Assembly: GCA_027946555.1 (NCBI GenBank)
Contig: JAPEVC010000256.1
Span: 1-48,745 of the forward strand
Direction of reading: 5' to 3'
DNA: 48,745 nt
Origin: Gnomoniopsis sp. IMI 355080
Taxonomy: Eukaryota; Ascomycota; Sordariomycetes; Diaporthales; Gnomoniaceae
Positions 11,117 to 21,415 of the stretch are shown here, piece after piece. Position 1 is the first letter of the stretch; each line of letters opens with the position of its first letter. The translations under genes were made by a program, and so were the position numbers. The notes below the pieces were generated by a model. That model searched no databases. It saw only the letters and a program-made list of their open reading frames with translations, and was not told the DNA's origin.

Positions 11117-12493
11117 GCATACCTTTGGTTGCATTGATACCATGCACATCAGGCTATGACCCTATGTGTAACTTTTGATTTGGTGCAGGAGACGACGAGA
11201 CAAAACCATCTGGGGAGCAAAACTCAGCTTTGGGTAAACAGTCTTCTTATTTTGGTGGCCTCTACTCAGTCCATTGCATGATATTATTCCGAACCAGAAT
11301 ATGTGCAATGCGAAGGCACGACTGGCACATCAGCTGGATGGAATAGCAACACATGAGTAGCTGGAGAACGGCTAGGGCACAGTTGCCAATTACTTTGATT
11401 TGATTTGGAACTGCCTTCTGAATTACTAAGGCACTGTTTTATGCGTATTCCCGTTCAGCATCACCGCAACCGTGGAGCAAAAGGCAAGGAAGGGCGAAAT
11501 GGTTGCTTTTTCAGCATTTTCCGGCGTCGGCGGCAAGGTGGAAGAACACGCGCTCTTTCTGATTCTGAGCAGGATGTACCTGGACCAACCTTTTCTGATT
11601 TTCAAGGGACAGAGTGCACGCTCATGAGTGGTACGGACCCATAAATTCCTATGTTCACAACTCGAACGGTCCAGGTCCTAATTCCCCTTTCTAAGCACCT
11701 ATGCTGGGTGACCGGACGATTGGTTCTTTGGGGGCAGGAGGATGGCGTGGCTTGCACGTACGGACAAGACGGGAGACAACTACTTTTTTTCCTTTTTAAT
11801 CTGCATCTGTCAAGCTCGGCGCAGGCTTGAGGGGACGGGAGACGTGGGGGACGGACCAGACAGAGGAGAGCCTGGCTGAGAGATATGCAGACAGAGAGAG
11901 CCCTCTAATTGAACACTGTCCCTAGATTGGACTGAAATCCATAGACTCTGCAAGTTCGTTGCATGTGATTGTAGTACGCAAAGACGACGAAGCTGCGAGG
12001 TTCTAGCAACTTGGTGCAGTTGATGGCGATCCGGAGGGCTGGTCGCGGCTTCAGTGGTGGTTGACCAAGATTTGTGGTGTAATGTAGACGGCAGTCCCGT
12101 CCCAGGCCGAGAAATGCAAACATGAATGCGTGAGATGTAGATGGATGTAGAGGAGGTTGGTTACCTTAGTAATACAACAATGCCTACCTTATCTAGGTAC
12201 CTTAGGTATCCGTACCTAGTGCCGTTGTTGGATGACAGGGGACCTGGGCAGGCGGTGGCAGGTAGGCAAGGGTAAAGGGACCTGCACCCCACGCGAGACG
12301 CAGACGGAGCCAGAGGGAGACGCGATCTTGTCATCCACCTTTTTCCGGGATCTCGTTCTCAACCCCGGACTCGAATCGCACCAAGCCTGACCGACTCGGC
12401 AACAGCAGCTCGGCAGCCATTCAAACTTTCTGCGAGAATCATTTATCATAATCATACCACTCGGGTCTTCACAATCTCTCCAAAGCGGGTCCG
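11117..12493. other. Intergenic: 3' flank of kinase gene and promoter of SWIB gene
   Basis: No supportable coding region; the short frames present have no recognisable content. A TACC/CTAGGTA-type motif cluster lies at about 12180–12222, some 280 bp upstream of the next start codon, and is one of several such intergenic motifs in this window. Confidence 0.6.
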
Positions 12494-14462
12494 ATGCAGC
12501 AGTTCCGCCAGCCTGGGTTCCCACAAAATGTGGCCCAGAGATCGCACGCTCAGGCTCCACGCCGGGGAGGCATTGGTACGTACGATTTCGCTCCCATTGT
12601 CATTGCGCCTGGCCAGACTTTTTTTGCATCGCACGTTGCACATACATGTCACAAGCCACAGAGGAGCGCCTTCCTGTCACCCCCTACCTTTGTTGTCCGA
12701 CCGGTGCCGCCGTCTTTCTCTTGAAATCCTCCCGACCACCGACAGGAGCAGCTACCCTGCTTGTCCAAAAGTCTCACGATCCTTTGCCTGTGCGCGCGTC
12801 CTCGGATGCGACAACAAGGCGATTGCCGCCCACGTCTCCTGTCATTGAGCTAGACACACCGCCGCGACAATGGCTCCCGCTAACTCTGCGACTCTTCGTG
12901 TCAAAACAGGGCCTATGATGACCGACCAGCGGGCCAGTCACCTTCCTGCTGTCCCCATGAGTGCTCAACAGCAGCATGAGCGCCAACAGCAGCAAGCCGC
13001 TGCGATAGAGCGCGCCAAGTTGCGCGCCCGCAAGCCCACCGATAAGACCATGCCCGAAGGTGTGGAGGACTGCATCCTCGGGGATGGCGTCCAGCGTTAT
13101 CGCGATCTGAGAGACTTTGAGAGAAGGTTGGACGCGACTATCACGCGCAAGAGGCTGGACGTTGTGGATTCGGTTGGGCGACATGTCAAGGTAGGTCAAC
13201 ATCATCAAGCCTGGTAGTAATCCTACGTGGAGCGCTGACGAGTAGAGAAAAAGCGGTTCAAGACCCTGCGCATATGGGTCACGAATACCGTCGAGGATCA
13301 GGTCTGGCAGAACGGTGGACTGAACTCCGATAGTTTCGACTTCTCTACAAACAGCGACTCCTCTTACCGAGTAAAAATTGAGGGCCAACTACTGGACGAG
13401 GACGACGAGCTAGAGAAGGACGACGACGAGGAGGCCAAGCAAGGCGCAGACGGAGACAAGATGGACACAGAAACTTCGGGCCAAGACAAGGGCAAAGAAA
13501 TCGAGGCGAAGAAGCAACCACAACCCCGATTTTCTCACTTCTTCAAGGCGATGACCGTGGAATTCGACCGTACCAAGATGCGCAATGGCGCTGAGCAGGC
13601 TGTAGAGTGGAAGAAGCCTGAGCGGTTACCTAATAACGCCAGTCTCCCGGCAGCTGCCGACTTCGACGAGCTGACGTTTAAGCGGAATGGGGACGAGAAT
13701 GTTAACATCACGATCAACCTCTTCCGAGACGAAACGCCCGAGCGTTTTGAGCTGAGCCCCGAGCTTTCGGATATTGTGGACGAGACTGTGGCAACACGAG
13801 CAGAGGCTGTGATGGGTGTATGGGAGTACATCAAGCTCATGGGATTGCAGGAGGATGAAGAAAAACGGCATTTCCGTTGTGATGAGCTCCTGAAGAAGGT
13901 ATGTCCTGCCCCCTGGCAGCCGTCAAGACCTACATACGACTAACAAATCGCAAAGGTTGTCCTCAGAGATGCAGGCGCTATCCCAGAACTGCAAAATTAC
14001 GTCGCCAGGCACCTCCGGCCTCTCCCCCCCGTCAAGCTCATCTACACCATCCGGGTCGACGAAGCATTCCACAAGGATCCCCAACCCACCGTCTACGACG
14101 TGCGCGTACCCGTGGTTGATCCTCTCCAAGTGCGTCTATCGCAGTTTCTGCATGACCCGCAATACGCGACGATGCTCCAGCAAACCAAGGGCCTGGATGA
14201 GCAACTGGCGCTGCTTGTCCAAGCAATTTCAGACTCCAAGGCGAAACACACCTTCTACAAGAGCCTGAGCAGCGACCCTGCGAACTTTGTGCTCAACTGG
14301 CTGTCCTCGCAGAAGCGCGACCTCGAGGTCATCATGGGCGAGGCGCCGCGCGGTGGCGGCGAGGACGCGAGCGGTGATGAATGGAGGCGCGGTGGAAGCG
14401 ATAGCGTCTGGGCCACTCAGAACGCACGGGAGAGCGTTCAATTTATGTTTACACGACGTTAG
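12494..14462 (+). CDS. SNF12: SWI/SNF or RSC complex subunit with SWIB domain (Snf12/Rsc6/BAF60 family)
   Basis: Nuclear chromatin-remodelling subunit of the Snf12/Rsc6/Ssr3/BAF60 family. Proposed exons are 12494–12575, 12910–13190, 13248–13898 and 13956–14462 (506 residues). Intron 1 is long (334 nt) and joins GGCATTG to GGCCTATG in phase. Intron 3 is clear (GTATGT, CTAAC branch, AAAG). The acceptor of intron 2 is ambiguous: either GAG at 13247 with donor 13191, or TAG at 13245 with a donor 4 nt later. Visible features are a Gln-rich N-terminal helix (about 50–65), the conserved block KTLRIWVTNTVEDQVWQ, an acidic linker, the RFSHFF…MTVEFDR block, and the SWIB domain (about 285–365, from RFELSPELSDIV to GLQEDEEKRHFRCDELL). 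The C-terminal part includes DPLQVRLSQFL. Overall length fits the family. SNF12 versus RSC6 identity cannot be decided from the sequence alone. Confidence 0.9.
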
Positions 14463-14788
14463 CAGGCGTCAATGGAAGATGACTGCGTTGTACCAAATCC
14501 AGAATTCGATACCTAATGCCAAACACATTCACAAAACTTTTCTTATCGTAGGCGGATTATCAATGTAACAACTGAGGGATTGCTCCAAAGGAAGTCCTTT
14601 ATTGTTGTTGTTTGGTGAAAGAGAATTGTTCTTGGTAACAGCATCACTGGCGATGTCCTTGAGCATCAGAAACTGATCATGTGTACTAATTTGAGGTTCT
14701 CAGATCTGTTCTAGACTGAAGAACAGATGCTGTTTTGGAGGAAGCTCCCACGCAATCAATATCTTATGTTTGATGACCCGCATGTCGA
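14463..14788. other. Short intergenic space between convergent genes
   Basis: About 326 bp between the stop codons of the plus-strand SWIB gene and the minus-strand F-box-like gene. It probably holds both 3' untranslated regions, which may overlap. I see no gene or strong repeat in it. Confidence 0.7.
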
Positions 14789-17347
14789 TCACTGCCCATA
14801 CATTACATCAAACTCCTTCTTTGGCTCAACGAGGGCAATCTCCACCCGGCCCCTCCAGTACTCATGCTGTCCCATTTCGCCTGAGACGTTCCCCTCCTCC
14901 ACGAGCCGTGCATATAGCTCGCGCGACGCCAGACGGAACGCCTTGATCTCCCCCAACACATCACTCATGCACTCCGCCAGCTCCGCCCTTGTAGGCCGCT
15001 TGACCATTTCCTCAGGGAGTGCCAGTCTACGCCATGCATCGCCAAAAATGTACGAGCCCGCCGGAACGCCCGCCGCGACATGGCCGGGCGTGGCGGGCGT
15101 CACGTCGCTGGCATAGCGGCCGTTGGAGAGCGTCAGGGCGCGCATGTAGGCTCTGGCCGCGGGTGTGTTGGCCGGCGCGCTAAGGATGCCGTTGCCTATC
15201 CACACGTCGACGACGAGCTCGGCACTGATGGGGAAGGGCAAATGCTCTGTTGTGGTGGCGGTGTAAGGGAAGACATTGAGGCGGCCGTCGTCTGCGGTTG
15301 GAATCTGCTGGGGCTGTTGCTGCTTCTGTGTGGTGGACGGGGCGTGGTTAGTGCTCACGTTGGACGAAGAGGTGGATCTGATGCCTGTGGACTGCCTCCT
15401 AGGCTGGGATACGGGCGGCTCGGGCGGGGCCACGGTGGCATTCCACGCGCTGTCGGTGAAAGTAAAAGACGAGAATTCATCCAAAGCCTCGTCAACGTCG
15501 TCATCGGTATTAAGATTGGCCATTTCCGCCTGGGCGTCGGAGTCGAATTCGAGGCAGATGTGGCGCAGGCCGCGCAAGACCGGCGGGCCGCGGTGAGGGA
15601 CGAGTCTTTTGGTCTGCTCGATGGCCTGTTCCTGCGCAGCGAGGAGCTTGAGGAAGTTGATGATGCGCTTGGCGATGACGCCAGGGGAGTACCGTGGAAT
15701 ATGTGCTAGTGTAAGGGAGTACAGGCGCGGGTTCATGTCGGGAACGTATGTCTGGGGGTAAGCCAGCTCGATGGGGCCGTGGAAGAGCTTCTCGGCGACC
15801 CATATGCTCTCTAACGTGCTCGCGCTCTTTGATATCACGGTTGGTACGTTGGTGATGAGAGAGTGATGAATCTTGAGGACGCGCAGGTTGGACGAGATGA
15901 CTGGTCGGAAGAGGTACGCGGAGTCGAAAAAGCCAGAGAGGACGGTCGCCGACGATAACCAAGGAGCTTTGGACAACCACTCTCCTCTCTCTCTGTGAGA
16001 CGAGAGTAGAAACCTGGCTTGATCGCATTCGAAGTGCTCGAGATAGCCGGAGTTATTGCCCAGCATGCTTTGGACACTCTTCAAGCTGACCTCTAGCTCG
16101 TTCATATGGAGGTGCGTCAAGCCACCGGGCTGTGGAACGCGACTGGGCCATTCCGCCGTGACAGGGACCGGATCGTGCGTGGCCCCTGCCAGCACAGCGA
16201 TGGCATCGTCGACCGAGTCTCCGCGGACGCGCTCGGTCCCAAGGAGCCGGGTAGGTTTGATGGGCCGATGCCGGTTTTCTTCCTCACTGTCTTCGTTGTA
16301 GATGGGAGGGTCGGCGAAATATCGAAGAGGATGGGAGAATGTTGCGCTCACATCTGACTCGTCGACAAAATAGACACTATCCGCGATGTCTGAACGCCTT
16401 AGTTTTCCCTCGACCTCGAAGTGCCCGTCGTGTTGCAACCTGCTGCTGACATCGCATCGCATACCATGGTCACGCAGAGAGCGAATGAATCCATCGTCTA
16501 ATTTGTTACCCGATACTTCAAGGCTCCAGAGTTGAAGGTGGAAGCTGAAAAGAATTCTCCCGACTGTCGAAGAATCGAGGGCCATATGGCTTAGCTTCAA
16601 GGCACGGAGATTGGGAAGGTTCGCATGCACAAACCAATGAGCATGCTGTAGATCGCGAGCCCAACCGCTGGTGTACGACACGTCGAGGTAGACCAAGCTG
16701 TACAATGACTGCTGATGGAGGATATCCGGCAACCCGAGCTGTGGGTGATACCTCAGACTTAGGAGGGTAATCTTCTTCAACGGGCCCTGCGTCGAGTCTT
16801 GTATTGAGTTGAGGAACGTCTTTAGGTGTCTTAAGTTGTAGTCTACACGTCTGTCCAACACCAGACAACGCAAGTTGGGTAGCGAACGTGAAAGGCCATT
16901 TATATCAGCCGTGATGTCAAGAATTGGACTGGTCATGACTGCTGTTGAATCTACCGGGCTCATTGTGCGGAAGTCTAGAACTCTGATCATAGGCAGAGCT
17001 GATGTTCTAGCTTGAAGACATGTTCTCATGAGCTTCCGGTACCAGACACGCTCTAAGATAGACGGTTAGACAAAGTGTCTATTAGGAGTGCAAGAGACGG
17101 ATGGAACAAAGTTTTGTGGCGCCAAAATTGTTAAGACAGACTCACCACGATCAGGATCGCCAACAACAGTCAACTGGCCACCCATAGTCAACGGACTCCT
17201 ATACAAGCACGGCGTGAAAACGGCATTAAAGCGCTTGCTCACCAAACATAGAGTCCTATAATCGTGAACGCCGACGTATGGTGCCACCACGCCGAGCCAG
17301 TCTTGCGTGCCGGTAGCCTGCTGATATGAAGGCAGCTGGTTCTCCAT
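14789..17347 (-). CDS. F-box-like / leucine-rich protein, function unknown
   Basis: Exons 17347–17146 and 17052–14789 are joined by a 93-nt intron (GTGAGT donor, CTAAC branch, CTTAG acceptor), giving 821 residues. The start ATG begins MENQLPSYQQ; an in-frame upstream ATG at 17458 is possible. Residues about 12–55 (WLGVVAPYVGVHDYRTLCLVSKRFNAVFTPCLYRSP) look like a fungal F-box, which would recruit Skp1 and act as the substrate receptor of an SCF ubiquitin ligase. The following segment carries irregular leucine-rich stretches such as LPNLRCLVLDRR, LYSLVYLDVSYT, LPNLRALKLSHM and LQLWSLEVSGNKL, consistent with a solenoid. A Ser/Gln-rich linker (about 600–660) precedes a conserved C-terminal block containing VVDVWIGNGIL and QHEYWRGRVEIAL. 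No substrate can be inferred. The plus-strand ORF at 15080–15709 is an antisense shadow. Confidence 0.85.
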
Positions 17348-18352
17348 GTTGCAGGTCGCATGGAAGATGGCTGCGGAACTCGTGGTCAACGGGCATGAAA
17401 CTTTCAGAGGGTTTCGTGAAAGAGGAAGAGCATTTTCAAGTTTTTGTGCTGTATCCACATGTCCCGTGTACTCGAATATGGTGATGGGTGAGTGAGCATG
17501 GAAGGGTCTCTAGAGGGACAATGTGGTAATCTTTTGAAGACAAATGTTTCGATTCAGATCAAGAATTCGTGGTATGCTGCATTGGCTGCTCATGACCAAC
17601 TATGGCAGGTCAGCAGAGGGACTTAATCTGTCAAGAGGCGAGGCGGGGTTAATCACCATGCTGAGACCTCATCCATAGGAGATGTGAGGGATCGCTACAG
17701 CTTGCTTTCATCCCAGTATTCGATTAAGGCCATAGTATTTTGATGGCGCGTGCAGCAAAATTTGCTCCGGCATGGTAAACTGCTTCACTCTTGACACGAT
17801 TAAGATGTCGTTGACATGGCCCAGCTTGTTTGTGTCTTGGGCGAAGCTATAAGAGCATATGAAGCCACTCTGAGGAGCCAGTCAACCAGTAGTGCAAGGT
17901 GCCACTCTCCAGCACATCATCAGAATCCTGGGTGACTGTAAAGAAAGTTGTTCTGTGCTGTTGATGGACTGATGTCAACTTCGAACCCATAATCCTATTG
18001 ATGAGCGTGACCACGGAAGATCCCGAGGATCCGATTGGTTGAGGATTATGCTGTATGTTCGACCCCAAAATGGAATTCGGGCAGGATTTTGTGAAGGAAT
18101 ACGAAGTATCAGCGATCCTGGTTTCATTAGGACGACTTCCGTACTGTGTTTCTTGTGTAAAGTGATCGAATTGTAAATTTTGTCATGGAATAAGGCTGCA
18201 ATCAAATGCTCGCTGAGACGGTTATGACTGTCCCGAGTGCTACTATCTAGTCACCATTTTTTGAGGCCAGAACTCCTTTCCCATGTATCCGCAATACTAT
18301 GTACACTTCTTTGAAGGTTGGTGAGCTTCTAAATGTATGATTATGTGGACAA
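17348..18352. other. Intergenic between ARG8 3' end and F-box-like gene promoter
   Basis: About 1 kb, moderately AT-rich, with no coding region I can support. Both flanking genes are on the minus strand, so this should contain the ARG8 3' untranslated region and the promoter of the F-box-like gene. Confidence 0.6.
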
Positions 18353-19860
18353 TCATGACCTAGTGACAGTGATAGCCTGCTCCAGGATGCTCATGCCCTC
18401 TTGTATCTCAGCTTCTGTAATGGTCAATGGAGGTACGAAACGGAGTGTGTTGGTTCCTGCTGTGATGATGAGTAAGCCGCGCTCACGGGCAGCCTTGACG
18501 ATAGGTGTAGGGTCTTCAGTCAGCTGAAGACCGAGGATCAGGCCCCGGCCCCGGATCTCAGTGATGAGGTCGGGAAACTTGCTTTGCAACTGCTTGAAGT
18601 AGCTGGCAAAGACGGCTCCCTTGGCTACGACTTGTTGCTGGAGACTCGGGTCTGCTAGTCTGTTGACGATGTGGTGTGCCAGTCGGCAAGCCAGCGGGTT
18701 GCCGCCGAATGTGGTTCCGTGATCGCCAACCTTGATTTTCTCACTGACATCCTTGCTCACGACGACAGCACCGATCGGAAAGCCGTTGCCCAGTGCCTTT
18801 GCGGTTGTCAAAACATCCGGGTGAGCTTCCTTGGGCAGTTTCCCGTGGGCCCAGAACGTTCCGGTCCGGGCCAGGCCACACTGAATCTCGTCGTAGATGA
18901 GCACAGCCCCAACCGCGCGGCATCGCTTGGCAAGTGCAATGAGGAAGTCGTCGTTGGCCACTTGGACACCACCCTCACCCTGTATGGGTTCTATTATAAC
19001 ACCGCAGGTCTTGTCGGTGACGAGTTCGTTGATGGCCGAGATGTCGTTGAAGTTGCCGTACTTGAATCCAGGGAGCATGGGAGCGAATGGCTGCTGATAT
19101 TTGGGGTTGGGCGTTGCGGACAGACTGCCCATCGTTCGGCCGTGGAAAGAACCGTTGAAAGACACAAGCTCGTGCTTTGCGCCAGAGGGGTCGACAACCT
19201 TGCCAACCTTGCGAGCAAATTTGATAGCGCCCTCATTCGCCTCGGATCCGGAGTTGCAGACAAAGACGCAGCTGGCGGTATGCATGGCACCTGACTCGAT
19301 AGTCTTCTCCACCAAGAGCTTCGAAAGCGCACCAGTCCATGGGTTGTAGTAGAGGTTCGAGGCGTGAATGAGCGTCTTGCCCTGATCTGCGATGATATTG
19401 GACAGCTCAGGGTCACAGTGGCCTAGAGAATTTACTGCAATACCAGACGTAAAATCAAGGTAGCGTCGATTCTCGATGTCCCATAGATACGAGCCTTCGC
19501 CTTGGACAAATACTGGTGGTGGTCGGGCATAGGTGGCCAGCATATACGGGGCGTGATCGTTGACCATGGCAGCACTGGCCGAGTCGGCAGCGGGATCTGG
19601 GTTGGGAAGGCTGGCATCTCTCTGAGCACAACACAGTTAGCGAACGATTGACCTTCGTGTTTGCAAGTAAAGTGAGAGCTCACGACAAAGTTCTGCTCAC
19701 TGGCCTGGCCTAGGTTCGTGGTTGGCACGGCGGCTGCTTGGGAATAGTGGCGCATGGGCAGGCGGGATGCAATGGGAACGCTCCTTGAGGCGGGACAAGT
19801 CTGGCAGGGCCGCGCTGCCAAACCAGTTGCCACCTTTTGTAACCTGGTCCTGAATGCCAT
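18353..19860 (-). CDS. ARG8: Acetylornithine aminotransferase, mitochondrial
   Basis: PLP-dependent enzyme that transfers an amino group from glutamate to N-acetylglutamate semialdehyde, giving N-acetylornithine in arginine biosynthesis; the fungal enzyme is in the mitochondrial matrix. Exons 19860–19684 and 19621–18353 flank a 62-nt phase-0 intron (GTGAGC, CGCTAAC branch, CTCAG), giving 481 residues. The first 45 or so residues are rich in Arg, Ala and Ser with few acids, as in a mitochondrial targeting peptide. Class-III aminotransferase motifs follow: FTSGIAVNSLGH, VFVCNSGSEANEGAIKFAR, SFHGRTMGSLSAT, VIIEPIQGEGGV, LIYDEIQCGLARTG, the PLP-lysine motif TTAKALGNGFPIGA (Lys about 334), and DHGTTFGGNPLA. 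A Gcn4/Cpc1-like site lies about 95 bp upstream of the start. Confidence 0.97.
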
Positions 19861-19953
19861 TTTGAACGCGGAAAAGAAGGACAGAAAGAGGAAGGACTGC
19901 CTAATAATCTAGAAGTGAGCTGTCAGAGGTGCGTTCCAATATATGGGAGTGAT

Positions 19954-19959
19954 TGACTC
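19954..19959 (+). promoter_or_regulatory. Candidate Gcn4/Cpc1 (general amino-acid control) site of ARG8
   Basis: TGACTC, the core of the TGACTCA bZIP site, lies about 95 bp upstream of the ARG8 start codon, and a second near-match TGACTAA lies at about 19977–19983. Amino-acid biosynthesis genes in ascomycetes are typically controlled by Gcn4/Cpc1 at such sites close to the promoter. Both are imperfect matches, so this is suggestive rather than firm. Confidence 0.45.
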
Positions 19960-20616
19960 GAAGGGGGTGACTAACGAGCGAGTACTATGTAGGTATTGCG
20001 ATTGCGCATCGAAAGTTTATTATCTGCAGAGGTACGTAACGTTTGAATTTGAAAGCATTGTAGAAAGACATTGGGCGGAAACCCCAGCCTCAGGGTCGAC
20101 TTTAGAGCTGAAGTCTTAGGAGATAGAGGTCAGTCCCCGATCGCGGTGTGGAGAATTTTCCCTGCAATGCGATGTAGAATTTCTTATCCCGAAATCGCTT
20201 CTCCATATGCAAGGTTTCATTGCGAGGTTTGGCTACCTACCTAGGTACCTACTATATTATTTGCATGCCATCTTGCCAGTAACAATTACACTCTGCAATA
20301 AATCTCGCTCTCGCCATTGAAGGTGATCAGCTTGACTGATACCGGTCTCTGAAAGCATTCGCTTCAAGATCAGCCCACCAATATCTCTTGTCGTACACCT
20401 TACCCTAACACGAGGCCTCGGTCCGTCTAGAGCATTGTTTTTCAATGGCCATCAGCCATAAGAGAGATCATACGAATAGGCCTACGTTAATAACACAGGA
20501 CTGGTTTACTAATATGATTCATATATCTCAAGGTGAAAACACACAAAAGAGAACCATGATTCAGGACCTGCTTGTGGCCGTCACCCCGAAGTTGAAATTA
20601 TCACATGCTTGGATGT

Positions 20617-20628
20617 CCCCCCCCCCCC
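20617..20628 (+). repeat. Poly-C run of 12
   Basis: An uninterrupted run of twelve cytosines lies in intergenic DNA. It is a hypervariable homopolymer and a likely site of sequencing or assembly error, so its exact length should be treated with caution. Confidence 0.9.
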
Positions 20629-21415
20629 AGCGGGCCAAAAAAAACTACCCAAAAAGCCTTGCCTTTTTTCTTCTTTTTCCAAGGTGCCCTGAAGGGCAAA
20701 AACAGTGGACTCGTGCCCAATCATGTTGAGAAGCTGCAGCGGGCAGACGGAGTTCCAGGACAGCGCAGCATACGGCAAAATACCTACTACCTGCAGGGCT
20801 GATGATTCAGGGCCCTAGCAAGAAGAGAACAGCCGAACCTAACCTGGCTAACCCGGGACAATGGCCCGGTGCGTCATGCCACTGGCGACCCCTGGCGACG
20901 CCGCCACGACAATCACATGCCAGAGAAAGTCGTCTACACATCCTGGCCCAGGTCCACGGGTCAGCTTCAGATTGCCCATCTGACCCCGTCAGACATCTTC
21001 AATGTCCAAATTGTCCTTTGCGCATTGGTCGAATAGCCCGTTGAGCCCCTGCGTAATTGACATAGCCGCAAAGCGGAAACTGCAGCTTGAGGTTGGTTTC
21101 TCGAAACGGTCGGTCCATCTCCTTTCATCCCGTCGGCAACCTGCCAGGTGTCTCGCACTGTCTCGGCCTTTCTTGTCTTCGCAGTTGTCAACATCCTCCG
21201 GACCCCACGGTTCAAGGACATTGTGATCAGAGATTCGAGTGCCATTTATCAGATATGGCTGCTTGTGAATACATCTCTCAAGTCCGTACAACTCGAACAT
21301 AGACCCTTGTCCTCGACACTCGTCCCCAGCATCTCGACTTGTGCGCATTGGCTACACTCGGGTATCCGGTCGCATTAGCAGCAGCATCCCGAGTTCCACC
21401 CTCTCGTTCCTCACC

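Larger units (their letters stand above)
19861..21415. other. Divergent intergenic region between ARG8 and the HSL-type hydrolase
   Basis: This region contains the ARG8 promoter, a CCTAGG palindrome motif with flanking CTAC/TACC repeats at about 20232–20252, and a run of twelve C at 20617–20628 followed by A- and T-rich runs. Short frames on both strands in 20.9–21.4 kb do not resemble proteins and overlap the probable leader of the hydrolase gene. Confidence 0.6.

Noticed and set aside
15080..15709. 209-codon plus-strand frame
   Set aside because: It is antisense to the well-supported F-box-like gene and its Gly/Arg/Val-rich composition is that of a shadow frame.
20967..21348. Minus-strand frames opposite the hydrolase leader
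   Set aside because: Several frames are open at once, none resembles a protein family, and they lie just upstream of a firm plus-strand start codon, so they are probably chance.
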